Below, in pieces: positions 9,593 to 21,099 of a DNA stretch of 64,000 nucleotides. Under the pieces are notes generated by a model, which ran no database searches, was not told where the DNA came from, and worked only from the letters and a program-made list of their open reading frames with translations. A program made the translations under genes and the position numbers. Location: the NCBI GenBank assembly GCA_040285825.1, contig JAUPSS010000007.1:520501-584500 (forward strand), given 5' to 3'. Position 1 is the stretch's first letter. Every line of letters starts with the position of its first letter. The DNA comes from Eukaryota sp. TZLM1-RC. Taxonomy: Eukaryota; Metamonada: BaSk clade.

Positions 9593-11320
9593 ATGACACT
9601 AGATGTTCGAAACATGATACCTCTTACAGCACCAAAACTGGTAAGGGAACACTACCATGCTCGTAATCGTCATGTCAAGCAGTTGACTATTCAAGAATTC
9701 ACGAAAGATTCTACACGACCTTCCGTTGTATCCCTCACACTATTATTGCTGTCTACTAAACCTATCGTTTCTGATAAAGACATTGGCGCAATTATGGCAC
9801 TGATTGAGGACCTTATTGTCGAACAAAATTGACATTTCTCCTTTGTTCAAAGTAACGTTCTTCCGAACCTAATTGGATATTTCAATAATGCATTAGAAAA
9901 CTTGTCATCAGAACATACTGTCAAGAGACGAGTAATAAATGCAGTGCATTCCCCATTGTTCAAAGATGAAGAAAAAGTTGAGGACTTTGCAAGCCAAGGT
10001 GTCACTGATTCTGAGCCTATGGACGAGGTTGGACCATAAATAGGTGTAACATTCCACCAAATCAATGATAAATTGGATTTAATATCTGTTGTTTTGACAG
10101 TGACCATGTTACCGCATCCCTACGACAAACATACAATTCAGCATTTTTATAACTATTGTCGTCTAAATTTCACATTGAAGACATAATTCACACCATAAAT
10201 TGTGATAATGCTTAAAATATGTTATCTGCACTGAAATTAGTTTAAAACAATCGCGAAATACAGGACATAGACTTGTAACTTGGCAATGTGGTGCTCATTT
10301 TTCAAACATTGTGCTTGGAGCAGGTTATAAGATGAGAAAAAGATAAATAAATTACAACAATTACCAACTGTGGATATAGACGGTGACTTTTAATTAATTC
10401 AAGAATATGATGGGTATCAGCAGAGCAACGAGTTTTCCCTAAAGGAGGCAGTTCTTCGTGTAACTAATTTTGAAAAAGAAGCTTCATTACTCTGGTGAAA
10501 AAAAAGTGCTGAAGGATGCTGTCTTCAGCGTTCTCGAGACAGAAAACTGATCACAATTCCGCTAGATCGGCAACGCGGTGGAACAGTACTTATTTCATAC
10601 TATCCTCATGTTAAAAGTGTGTTGATATTGTACAAGATACGTTTCAAGAAGGTTTGGTGGTATGTGAAACAATATAAATGAACCAAAATTGGAATGAAAA
10701 ATTAACAGTTTATGTTCCATTTTTGGAATCTTTTGATGAAGTTAGCACCAAGTTGTCCGGTTTTAAGTATTCAACTGATGAAATTACTTTATCTATATGA
10801 CAAATGTACAAAAAACCATTCAAGAAAACATTGAAGTATCAAATGATGAATGGAGAAAACCTGTCCTCAAAAAAATGAAAAGATGGTGCAATGTATGAAA
10901 TTTATTTTTGACGACGCAGTGTATATTGGTATGGATTCCAGATATGAAACTGCCACCTTTGAGATCAAAATTGATATCAAGGAGCCAGAACAATACTACT
11001 GGGAATGTTGACACATATACAGGAGCAGATGGTTTATAATGTGAAACAATCTAGATATGACGAAGGAGATCTATTTTCCCCAAAAAAAAGACAAATCATT
11101 TAATGATGCAATCGATTGGTGAAAAGTTAATGAAAACATGTATCCCATTTTGGCATCATTGGCCATTAGTATCTTTACTTTTCAGCACCTTGTGAGCCAC
11201 GATTTTATCTACAGGTCGTGAGCACACAGAGTACAGAGCTTCATTGACTGATGTAACTGCTGAGGCCTTGGTAGGGCTCAAATCCGGAGGAACTAGTTTT
11301 GTGAACCATGCTGCAATGGA
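9593..11320 (+). pseudogene. hAT transposase relic
   Basis: An interrupted plus-strand reading gives the order of motifs of a hAT-superfamily transposase. After an N-terminal block at 9593-9832 (about 79 codons) there is ITFHQI-like text at 10050-10130, then NCDNA followed by a stop and NMLSALKLV at about 10200-10240 (the hAT DNA-x-NM motif), QCGAHFSNIVLGAGY at about 10290-10330 (the H-x-LNL region), and near 11120-11180 ENMYPILASLAISIFTF, the hAT C-terminal dimerisation motif. Stops and shifts are frequent, so it is long dead. No BED finger was seen just upstream. Confidence 0.65.
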
Positions 11321-11779
11321 CAATAGAATACGGTATTTGTTTAAATTTGTGCCTATATTAGTTTTGAATAAATTTTATTTATAACTTTAGCTCTAGTGCA
11401 AAAATCATGATATTTAGGTTTAATTTAGGTTTAAAGATGAGTAGGTCCAGGTTTGGTTCAAGTTCAAAGATAAATAGGTTCAGTTTTCCAACTAGTCCTA
11501 CCTCACCAAAAAAGTTGCAGAAATTAGCAGTCTCTATAAAGGTCACTGTAGTGAAAACACAGGCACAGGGTGCAGGTTGTCCCAATCTGTGACAACACAT
11601 TATGAGTGGTCACTCCGGTCTTGAAAAATTGTCTGGACTATTACATTGCGAGGACAGCAATTTTGGACGAACTTATGAATTTTGCTGAACTTGTATTGTG
11701 CTAAACTTGTACTGAAATCGTCTAAACTTGTACCATATCAACTGAGATGCTTAACAGCAACTGAAACTACTAGAACGCT
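11321..11779. other. gap between transposon relics, no gene seen
   Basis: AT-rich, with short direct repeats of TTTAGGTTTAAATTT type around 11400-11480. No coding block was recognised. Confidence 0.5.
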
Positions 11780-13720
11780 TTAGATTGTTTCTGTTGACAT
11801 GCTCTTGTAAAGTTTGCGGTTCTTGGGGCAAGCTTTTTTCTTATGATCGATTTCGCCGCATGGACCACAAAAAGCGTACACGTTGCCCTTTTGTGCCACA
11901 CTTCCTACATTTTCTTCCCCTCTTTCTACCAGCTGAAGATTGATGTTCGTCTCCGCTTCTTCGGTGTCGAGGTTTAGGATTCTTTTGGAAAAGACTGAGT
12001 CGTCAATAACTCTGTGACACTGATGTCCGATTCTTACCTGTTGGGCTGGAGAGGTTTGCTGGTATATTTTGAGCAACTCTTCTACATGTTTGAGAGTTTG
12101 ATTCGTCGTGACGTTGGCTGTTGTTGACCACCACTGTTTATAGAAGCCTTTCAAGTTTAACTGACCACCAATGTCCATCAATTTTATTGACTTCATGCGC
12201 ACAAGGAAGACCAAATACTTTTTCCGTTTTTGCAGTACAAGTCTTATCTCTGACGTCGCTGATTATCACTTCATAAACTTGGTGTTAGGCATATTCGGAC
12301 ACTGTTCCAACAACTGATTTAAGCACAGTGTTTTTAGCATGCAAGGAGTTCAGAAATAGCTTCCTTTGCTCTAAATGGAGATCAAAAGTTTCGACTTTTA
12401 TTTTCACCAGGTCTTGAATATCTCTCATTGAGCTTAGCAAGTCATGTTTGCCATGAAGCGATTTCGTTTGAGCTCCACATGATTTGATTCAACACAAGAT
12501 GCAGTGTAGCAGTACAAATGAGCGAAATGATCTGTGTAGCAATGTAAAAATTCAGTTCAAATTAGTATTAAGCTCCGTTCGTTGTAATTAACAGCTTTTT
12601 GAAATAAGTCGTTGCTCCACAAATCAAATTCTTGTAAGTAATTAGAAAATCGTTCAATAAAAGAGTCATGGATCTTTCGGATGACATGTCAACGACTTCC
12701 CCGAAATTACTTGAAAATTTTCCAAATAAATGGCCATTCTTTGCACTTTTGAATTCCTTTAAATTTTTTTCAAGGTGCCAGCCCAAGGTTATTTTAGGAA
12801 TTCTTTTAGAATTGAGAAATATGGTTGAAACTGCACTGACGATGGCATTCTCTCTATCAGTCACAATTAGTTTAGGTTCAACAGTAGCAACTGTTTTGAA
12901 ATTTGTAAGGGCCCATGTATAATATTCCTCTTCTTCTTGTCCAAGGAAAAATACTCTTGTTGTCAATGTCTCGAAGAAGCAAATAAAATCAACGATTACT
13001 AACAGTGATATGTGAAACTGGTTTCCTATGTACATTCATCAAAAAAATATTATCAAATCGTTTCGACAAACGTTTAAAATCCTTCAAAATAATTAACAAA
13101 GCATCAACCCTATTTGTTGTCCCATTTTTAATAGAGATGTGGTTTACTTCTAAAAAAATGTGTTGGCATTAATTGGACTACTGTCCTTGATCACAGTTGT
13201 TTGCTCCCGATATGTAATATTTGAAATATCTTTAGCAGTCACCCAAGTGTTAGGATAATGTTTTTTCAGTGCCAAGGCTGCTTGTTTGGGTGGTAAGCTT
13301 GCAAGAAGAGGCGAATTGCTTCTTGCTTCGGAAAAAAGACACCGGATCTGTTGCAATGCTTTCTTTATTTTCACTAGATGGTGATTGTGCAAAAGATGTA
13401 CACGTCTGACAGTCCATTTGTTTCCATCATAACGACAAAAAATCATCCACTTGCAGCCCCCTCGCCAAAGATTTCTTGTTTCGCTTTATTTCAACCGAAT
13501 TTGTAGTCGGAGTAGCCGAACCGAAACAACGGAAATAAACGGAACCACCGGGTTTATGAGCATATACATGAAAGGCAAAGCCTTCATCACTGCTCCATCT
13601 TTTCCAAGAATTCAACAGGGTCGTGAAGGAACTACTTGTTTCTGAAAAATCGTTATCATCTACTGCAGCTCCATTCTCTTCATGATTTTGTATCAAATGA
13701 AAAAGTACAAGTTCAGTCAA
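11780..13720 (-). pseudogene. Mutator-like (MULE/FAR1-type) transposase relic
   Basis: Four minus-strand blocks in order suggest a MuDR-type transposase. At 13720-13427 is a FAR1/WRKY-GCM1-like N-terminal part (FTTLLNSWKRWSSDEGFAF), continued at 13446-13150 with NGNKW-like text and the HNHHL end of the zinc fold. At 13035-12568 lies the MULE core with FLGQEEEEYYTWALTNFK, LIVTDRENAIVSAV (second catalytic Asp) and GWHLEKNL. At 12214-11780 is a tail with a CCHC knuckle, CGPCGEIDHKKKACP. Frames change between blocks and there are stops, so it is a fossil. The zinc knuckle at the end is unlike the SWIM finger of most MULEs. Confidence 0.7.
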
Positions 13721-14116
13721 AAGAACAAGATTAGCAAAAAAGCTGGTACAAGATTAGCAAAATCCCAAATACATACCATCTTAAATCTCAAAAGCAATCT
13801 TTTGTTGAGTTCTGCCCAGAGTCTGCTCTCGAAGATTCCAGAGTCTGACAGAATTGTAGGCTGAATAGAAATTATTCAAAATATACAAATTTATCCTTTA
13901 CACCAGGATTTGCAGCTCAAGTTGACCGTATTTTTTTATTTTTTTTATTTTCTATGACAAAACATACGGTAAATAGCAAGTTCTCTTAGTCGTCTAAAAT
14001 GCTCAACATTGAGTTACTTCCAAGAACCATATGTTCTTCGGGATGACAATACCATCCGTGTAATTATCAGAAAGAGAAAGCAAAGTAACTATTTCAGATA
14101 AGAAGGGGACGATCAA

Positions 14117-15850
14117 ATGGATTGCATATTCTACGACAGTGACTGTGATCAAAAAAAATCACAGCTATACCCAATAAAATTCAAGTCCACATGTACCTGG
14201 ATCTTACTATATCCAATATGTCTGAAAACCCGAAACTCAAGCCTTCAGTGGGCAATAGGTTTTAGCAAAGACATCCTACAAGAGCTTATTAGACAAAAAG
14301 GTTCGGATAAAAAACCGAGTGTCAAATATACAAAATTCGAGGCAACTCGCATCAATCCTGTCTACATCAAAAAAGAAAGAAAGACTGTCCAGAAGATACA
14401 CCTTATGTCGTCAAAATCCTGATTCAACATACCTGTGATGCACTTGCTGTTGAAACTAAAGCTCCAAGACCTACGATTTCCTTTCATGCAAGTCATTCTC
14501 GAGTGAAAGATAGAATAAAGACAAAACCATTTTTAGCAACTTCCGAACTCTTGCCTTTATTGGACGAGATAGCTCATATAAAGCTCTCTGAAAGAGTAGC
14601 AGTTAAAGTTCGAGCTAAAGCTCGAGAGATTGTCTTTGGTACTCACAAAACAAACTACGCACGGCTTTATTCTCTTATACTCCGTATTCAACAGTGTAAC
14701 CCTGGTTGTCTTTGTGTGTTGGAGAAAAAAGCAGACAATACTTTCCAACGTATGTTTATTGCTTTTGGTGGATTTTCACATGGGAGTCAGTTCTGTCGTC
14801 CACTCATTCAAATTGATGGAACCCATTTGAAAACAAAGCATAAATATGTGATTTTATGAGCAACAATGATCGACGCTCAGCGTTAGCTGTTCCCAATTGA
14901 AATATCTATAGTCTCTGGAGAAAATTACGACAAAATGGAGATGGTTTCTTTGTGAGCTCAAGAATTGTATCAAAACAGAAGTAACAACCATTATATCTGT
15001 ACGATCTATTTTTTCCGATCTATTTCCGATCTATTTTTTCCTGGTGCGTTTCAAAGCCGCCATTTGACCAAGAACCATAGGCGTTAAGTATACAAGTGTT
15101 TTGTGGCAAGCAAGGGCAGAAACAGAAACTAAATTAAAACATCCAACTTAATCGAGTCTCTTAATACATAGCTCCTTGTTGCCAGAGGCTTGCCTGTAAT
15201 TGCAATGATCCATTCTATCATGTATAATCTAAATCGATGGTTTAAAGTTCGATATCAAGGTGAAATCAGATCTGCAGAAAGCTATTCTAGATAATGTTTG
15301 GGATAAATTGAAGGATGAAGTTGTAGAATGTAGCAAGCTAAAGACGAGAACAATAAGAAGAAATGACAACATCTTCGCCCAAGTAGAGGAAGCTCAGAAA
15401 AGGTACACAGTGAATTTTAGGGAGCGTTTATGTTTCTGTGGAAAATGGCAACGCTTTGGCATTCCACGTAGACATGCTGTCGCTGCTTTGGAAAAACTGA
15501 ACCAACCAGTGTTAAATGGAGTTGATTCTCACTAAATTAAAGAAACTTAACTAAGAACTGATGAGAACTTTATTGATGCTGTAGAGATTCAAGATTTGAA
15601 TGAAGACAATATGCTGCCTCCAACTTACAAAAAAGGCTCGTGGAAGACCACCAACAAAAAGACTGCAGTCTGTTGAGGGAAGAAAGAAAAAGGTAAAGGT
15701 AACAAATGATGGTGATGTAAGTGAGGTTGACAAAGACATGTGAAATGAGTCTATCATTAACATAAGTACAATTCATGATGTTTTTGACGAGTCCTCAAGT
15801 TCTAAAGAAGATTATGGAAGTGAAACTGAGCTGGACGAGGACTCAGACGC
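14117..15850 (+). pseudogene. Mutator-like (MuDR) transposase relic with degenerate SWIM finger
   Basis: A second MULE, on the opposite strand to the first. The block at 14503-14859 reads YARLYSLILRIQQCNPGC and FAFGG-like text, then RPLIQIDGTHLKTKHK, the first catalytic Asp region of MuDR transposases, and stops at a TGA before the continuing ATMIDAQR. At 15260-15535 the C-terminal part shows a SWIM-like finger, ERLCFCGKWQRFGIPRRHA, in which the third Cys is replaced by Arg. The middle is decayed and lacks a continuous frame. An acidic tail around 15640-15850 may be the original C-terminus. Confidence 0.7.
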
Positions 15851-16144
15851 TTAGTGGAATAAATTAACCGCTGAATTGGTGTACATTTAGATTGCTTTAT
15901 AAAGATATGTTCGATTGTTGCAACTTGGGCACATGCATGTGCAACCAAAATTGATGAGTATGTAGAAACTGGACACAAGTGGGGCAAAAATTGACAAAAT
16001 GGGCATAAGTGAACTTGTCCCATATAAAGATAAACAGAAATTACTATGTGTTTCATTCTCGATAAATATTCTAAAAAATCTGTTCCCCCATTTTTGATAT
16101 TTCCCAATTAATTTCCGACTTCATGGGTTTTTCTTTTTCTCATT

Positions 16145-17225
16145 ATGGATGGCTGTGATGTCTTATCTTTGAAAAATCATGCCAGTCCAGACACAAAAAC
16201 AAGGGCCATGAGCTGCCTTCTTCATCATGGAGTCCAACAGTCTAAAATTGCACTGTTCTATCAGGTCAGTCAATCCAACATCAGTAGGTGGAAGCATGAG
16301 TTGATGTCGAATCCTGATGAAGTTGGTGTTTGTCAAAGAACTAGTCGCATCTTTACAAAAGCACAAATAAACATCTTAGTTGCCTATGTTATTGACTACC
16401 CCCATCAATATCTTCTAGAACATCAAATATGTTCATATACAATATGTTTATATCACAATTGAATGTTGATGTTTCTAAATCCACAATTTCTCGAATAATC
16501 ATTCAAAACGGCTTAAGCCACAAGCATTGTGTACCTCTGATGTACTAAGCACGATTCAGTCTGGTATCCTCTTTTGCCTATAAGATTCAGTCTTACTTCG
16601 GTCTTATTCTTTTGCCACAATTACTCTTTATCGATCAACTGTCATTTTCTCCCCAACATTTCCAACGACAGTATGGGTATTCACCAGTAGGATCACTTGT
16701 TCCTGCTAAGCAAGCTCCACAGATAAATGGAAGTGTAAGTTTATTAGTAGCCATTGATGTCAATGAATATGTCTACATTATATGAAAAAAGTGCATTATT
16801 CCAGATTACAATACATGTCATTTCTGGAAGATCTGATTACCGGTGTCTTCGTACAGGATAATGATGGACTTAGGTCTCGATGGGTCCTCGATGGACGTGC
16901 CATTCATAGAGCCCCAGCTCTAGAAACGGCACTTGTGCACCAATGTGGTATCAAATACGTGATTGTGCCTCCTTATACACCCGAACACAATCCTATTAAA
17001 AGTTTTTTTAAACAACTTCGGAACAGGGTTGTTGCAGAATCACATCATAGGCCACCTAAAACTCTTGCTAATACTATTCAAATATTGCATTCAGTGCTGT
17101 TAAACATGAAGTTTGATTGTAAACCTATCTTTGACAGGTCGGGATGGTATCATTGGGAATATTTCAAGTCCCCATATTTAAATAGTGAACGTTTTGTCAG
17201 TCAAGCAGTATTTTCGAGAGACTAA
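16145..17225 (+). pseudogene. DD34E (Tc1/IS630-like) transposase, copy A, inactive
   Basis: It aligns along its length with the intact transposase at 61790-62887. The HTH part (HASPDTKTRAMSCLLHHG, VSQSNISRW) is in the first frame; a shift near 16410 leads to STISRIIIQNGLSHKHC, then LLFIDQLSFSPQHF with the first catalytic Asp but Gln in place of the usual Glu. After another shift near 16780 comes RWVLDGRAIHRA with the second Asp, and PPYTPEHNPIKSFF. The final catalytic Glu of NPIE is Lys here, so the enzyme would be dead even without the frameshifts. The C-terminal FDRSGWYHWEYFKSPYL matches FDHSGW and FRSPYL in copy B. Confidence 0.88.
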
Positions 17226-17360
17226 TAAATACAAAGTTAAAAATCTATTGTTTTTTAAAAATCTATTTTATTTCAATTATTAGAATCAACATTTAATGTT
17301 GATTAATTAATGTTGTTATGTTGTCATTTAAGACCTCTTACATCTATTTCAACTATAACG

Positions 17361-18184
17361 TTAACTTGGCATAGATGATCCTTCATGAGGATCAGCACGA
17401 TCTTCAAGCTTTTGAAATAACCTTTTGGCAGCATTTCCAAAACTGATGATCGATGATGGACGCTTCCTGGAAGTCACCATAAAAGTGGCTAAGCGACGAA
17501 ATAGGTCTTGACGCTGATGAAACTCAAAATCATTGCATTCTCTAGTCATTTTGACCATCTCTGATGACAGAAACTGTGCAATAAAATCGTCTTCTTCCAA
17601 AATATCTTCAACAAGTATGGATTTTGTTGTTGTTGAAAACAAAGCTTCGATTTCTGCTGGAAGTCTTGTGGGCTCTGACTTGCCTTTGGAGCAGAGTTCG
17701 GCCCACCTATCCCATACAGCAGCAGCTGCAATGAGACCTGGGTTAGAGTCTTTAAGATTTTCCGGAGTCACAGCGAGTAGTGTATGTTGAGCCAATTCCT
17801 TCTCCTTCTCTTCGTAGTCTTTTTTGTTAATGTTAGAAGCGAACACCTTTCGTAAAATGTAGTGACAATATCATTGGCATGTGCTAACCAGGTCCTTAGT
17901 TTTGCAGGGTTTTCCATCCAATGCCTGCTTTTCTGAGAGCACTCGTAAGTGAAATTTGAGTCTGGGTGTACATACTTCTTCTTCCTCTTTGCTGTTTCGA
18001 TATAATCTTGCTGTAAAAGTGCATTCAGTTTTGAAACTAACTGAAAGTTATCAGCGATGTTAGTGAGATTGAACTACAGTAATCTTGAACTGGTGTTCAA
18101 GATGGGTTTACCGCCTTTAATCCCGTGATAAACTACAATGATTTGTGCTTGATCCGGAGTTGCAGGGGTTCAGATAAAAAACAT
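17361..18184 (-). pseudogene. transposon second gene (convergent to transposase), copy A
   Basis: The frame begins at an ATG at 18182-18184, has TGA as codon 5 and an in-frame TAG near 18078, and shifts by one base near 17848, after which 161 codons are open. The start aligns position by position with copy B: a short leader, then TP, a QI pair, a Tyr-rich stretch and a Ser/Thr-rich end. The middle reads DNFQLVSKLNALLQQDYIE and RTWLAHANDIVTTFYER. The C-terminal third (WDRWAELCSKGKSEPTRLPA, then SFGNAAKRLFQKL) aligns with LWNTWLEIINEGKGSITRIPE and SDVNEAFKRV in copy B. No known domain was recognised; it looks largely helical. Confidence 0.7.
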
Positions 18185-18342
18185 CAAGTGCGAAAGTGTG
18201 AAATTGTTGGGAAATTGTCGGGAATTTGCATTTTGATTGAGACGCACAGTAGGAGAAATACTATTTTCCCTCAATAATTTGTGTTCACAAACAGATGACG
18301 TCATCGCGACGGTGACTTCATTACACGTCACAAATTGAATTT

Positions 18343-18367
18343 GAAGTTCAAATTAATATTGAACTTC
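18343..18367. repeat. inverted repeat with 9-bp arms
   Basis: GAAGTTCAA and its exact complement TTGAACTTC flank a 7-bp AT spacer. A palindromic GATGACGTCATC lies about 50 bp to the left and TGACGCGTCA about 380 bp to the right. Together these may be the remains of a transposon end near the BED finger relic; no function can be assigned. Confidence 0.5.
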
Positions 18368-18406
18368 GAATTGTTCTCATCGTTCTTCTTCCACCTCCTG
18401 ATGTGA

Positions 18407-18715
18407 ACCCCGTCAAAACACATCATTCTTGGTGGGAAACTGTTCGAAGTCAGTCAACACCCGAATCCTTTCTTCTCTTCTCACATTTGTGTTTTAACAG
18501 GTGTTGATGCGCTCCCACTGTCTCCTGGAGAAAAAAATCCTAAAGATCCAAAACTTCTCTGCTGCCACTGTAGCCACAGCTTTGATGGTTCGTATACCAG
18601 AATCGTCGAGCATATTACTGATGGTGGTGTTATTAGATGTTGTCCTAATCCACCTCTTTCTCTGTTCAATTCCCTGGTTCATGTTGCCAAAAGAAGAAGA
18701 AATCCCTTTCACTAA
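18407..18715 (+). pseudogene. BED-type zinc finger fragment
   Basis: A plus-strand frame without an ATG, ending at TAA 18713-18715, contains LLCCHCSHSFDGSYTRIVEH and then DGGVIRCCPNPP. The spacing Cys-x2-Cys ... F-G-x2-R-x2-H-x(n)-R-C matches the BED-like finger found at the N-terminus of hAT transposases and related proteins. The sequence TTTTAACAG just before 18501 could be a 3' splice site, which would explain the missing start. No transposase core follows, so it is either an orphan exon or a fragment. Confidence 0.55.
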
Positions 18716-19205
18716 GACCTAACAGACTTACCTTGGTGACGCATGACGCGTCACAGTGACCATGACGTCGCGTGCAACTCCAGAAAATAGTAATGTTCAT
18801 CATTTTTTTGAATTAATTGAGTTTATTAATTTCTTTTAACTGGAATCATCATTTTTCCTTCTGTGATTTTCATTCAAAATGCATATTGTCTCTACTCTTT
18901 CCGCAATAAATTCGCATCTTCAGTTTCCTTTTTTCCATGGATAACCCTCTTGTCACACCTGACAATAACTCACATCCTTCACCTAATGCCATTTGCTCAA
19001 TGGCGTTTCCTGATGAGGCAGCAGCAATTCTTGAGTACGAAAGTACTCCTTCATTCACAGCTACTGGAAACACTATGTCTGTCATGGTGAGAGATGTGAG
19101 CTCTTCCCTTATATACGTGTGGTTAAATTGGAGAGAAAATACAGTTACATTTTGATCGCCCTAAGGATGTTTGCTCAATATTCTTAAAACCTCTATTTAC
19201 ATGGC

Positions 19206-19598
19206 TTGTTCTGTCATCTTGAGGAAACTAATGTTCTTCTTAAAACGGACTCAATTGTCGCATTCCACTTTATGAGTGGTCAAAACAAATCTTCGGAGCT
19301 TTCAGTCTCAACAGTCGCCAATTGGATCAAAAATGATCTAATCCGCGTTAAAGTTGAAGTATCCAACATAACAACGAAGCACTACAGAACATTTATTCAT
19401 TCCCTAAAAGTCACTAATCTCAAAATTTGGACAGCATCAGAGCTAATGTCTGCGAACCCACATCTTTCATGTTGTACTGAGTTTTTCAACTTTGGACCAA
19501 TAGACCTACATCCAAAAAACACATCAATTGGATTCATCTCGGGACAATTCGGGGAAAGTATTCTATATTATACATCTGTACGTCGCATTGCTTCGTAA
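19206..19598 (+). CDS. hypothetical ORF, possibly tyrosine-recombinase remnant
   Basis: A 130-codon frame ends at TAA 19596-19598. It contains VAFHFMSGQNKSSELSVSTV, then ANWIKNDLIRVKVE and TKHYRTFIHSL. The layout Ser-x-Ser-Thr-x-x-x-Trp-Ile-Lys followed by H-x-x-R-like KHYR loosely recalls the end of tyrosine recombinases of DIRS or Crypton elements, but the expected final Tyr context is not clear. A related FHFMS block occurs on the minus strand near 20750, so the unit is repeated nearby. Treat the identification as weak; the first codon is uncertain. Confidence 0.3.
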   Translation: MFCHLEETNVLLKTDSIVAFHFMSGQNKSSELSVSTVANWIKNDLIRVKVEVSNITTKHYRTFIHSLKVTNLKIWTASELMSANPHLSCCTEFFNFGPIDLHPKNTSIGFISGQFGESILYYTSVRRIAS

Positions 19599-19637
19599 AT
19601 AAATGGATGTTTATGTATTTTACAACCATCTAAAAAA

Positions 19638-20453
19638 TTATTGAGGTCTGCCTTCTGTTGTTCTTAGTAAACCTTGACACAATAAATCCTTCAAAAAGTC
19701 TATGAAGAGAGATCTTGAAAAGTACCCTTTTCTGTTGTGACAAAGAAGGTAACCATCAACTGTGATGGCTACAACAAAACCAACAAGTCCATCTTCAAAT
19801 TGGGACTGTATCAAAACATCCTCTTCACCACATGGGGATCGACTGTACTTCCTTGGAAAATCTTCAACACAAAAACTCACTTCATCCATAAATACTAATT
19901 GTACTGTTACAGTTCACAACCTCCCTCCTCTCACACAGCCCCATCAATGCCATACACTTTCGATCTTCTTTTATCCCATGGCAATCTTCCTTCTCTACGT
20001 AATGTACTTATTTCTATGGAAAAGTTTCAATCATCAGCTCTCTCGTCCTTTAGATATTATACTACTGAAGATACTGGAGTGAGGGCACTTTATACAGTGT
20101 TTTTCCTTGGTCGAACCCAAACCGAAGTTGGTCAACTGTTTTGGGTTCACCAAACGACAATTTCGAAGTGGGTACATGATCTTTTTGAACCCCACAATAA
20201 ATCAACAGTTTCAAAATGTGTTTTGACAGACGCAGGAGGTGAATTTCTGAACCATTTATTGAACCCCCGTTTTTTTTGTTTAAGAGTGATTAAGACTATT
20301 TTGAAAATTCATTCAAATAAACAAGTATCGGTTTCAACCATATATAGATTTTTGGTAGAGAAAAGAAATTTCACCGGCGAAAAGCCGCGCATGGTTGTGC
20401 AAAAAAACCAAAGCAGAACTCATTCACAGTTTTTCCAACTACTTTCGTCGTAA
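19638..20453. mobile_element. DD34E transposase, copy C, split and inverted
   Basis: Two halves of the same transposase family lie head to head. The minus-strand part 19638-19889 holds MDEVSF (first catalytic Asp), KYSRSP and FVVAITVDGYLL, and breaks off just before the second Asp. The plus-strand part, coding within 19899-20453, holds the HTH (TEDTGVRALYTVFFL, VHQTTISKWVHDLF) and STIYRFLVEKRNFT, and breaks off before the first Asp. In the intact copy B these two parts are contiguous on one strand, so the DDE half has been inverted and moved to the left of the HTH half. The third catalytic region is missing. Confidence 0.8.
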
Positions 20454-21099
20454 TCTTGAAGAAGGGAATAGCATCGGCACTGGCATTACCTTGAGCTATC
20501 CTAGTTGTTGAAGTAAGCCAATGTTCGTTATAGGCCTTATATTTTGGTCACCATTTCCTAAACGCTGCTTCAGAGATTTTTTTGGTTTTTTGTGTTCTTT
20601 TTCTTGTGAAAACTTTTCATTATTTTCAGTAGTCACATTATCAACAATTATTTTGATCGCAATAACCGCCTGGTCAGTCTTCGGTGCTGCAAACTTTCTT
20701 TGAAAGAGTTTGACATCAGCACAAGATTTCTAATTAGTCACACTCATAAAGTGAAACGTTGGGACAGATTTGTCGTGTAGGACTATATTGTTCTCAATAC
20801 AATACTGCTTAAATCGTTGAATAAGCAGTTCCTTGAAGAGATGGGGCTCAACCTCTTCGGGAGAAGAGTAGAATATAGACTATTGCTCGTTGAAGGTCGG
20901 TTTCCGAGCGTTTGAATGGGGTGCATAAGTAACATCTACGACAGCTGAGGTCGCACCAGCGAACTTTTGCAGTGAAAAAAAGTAGTGTTTTGGGAGTACT
21001 TTTTGGAGACAATATGGGTGCTTTGGGGAACACTACGGGTATCTAGCTGTCTGGGGAGACGAAAAAAGCTTTTTAGACGTCATTGATTTGGGTTTGAGT

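Larger units (their letters stand above)
16099..18218. mobile_element. two-gene DD34E DNA transposon, copy A
   Basis: The element carries a plus-strand transposase (16145-17225) and a convergent minus-strand second gene (17361-18184), tail to tail with 135 bp between. The two outer 5' regions resemble each other in inverted orientation: 16099-16120 reads ATTTCCCAATTAATTTCCGA and the reverse complement of 18195-18218 holds ATTTCCCAACAATTTCACAC. These are taken as inner parts of imperfect terminal inverted repeats; exact ends and any TA target duplication were not resolved. Copy B at 61.7-63.5 kb has the same layout. Confidence 0.7.
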
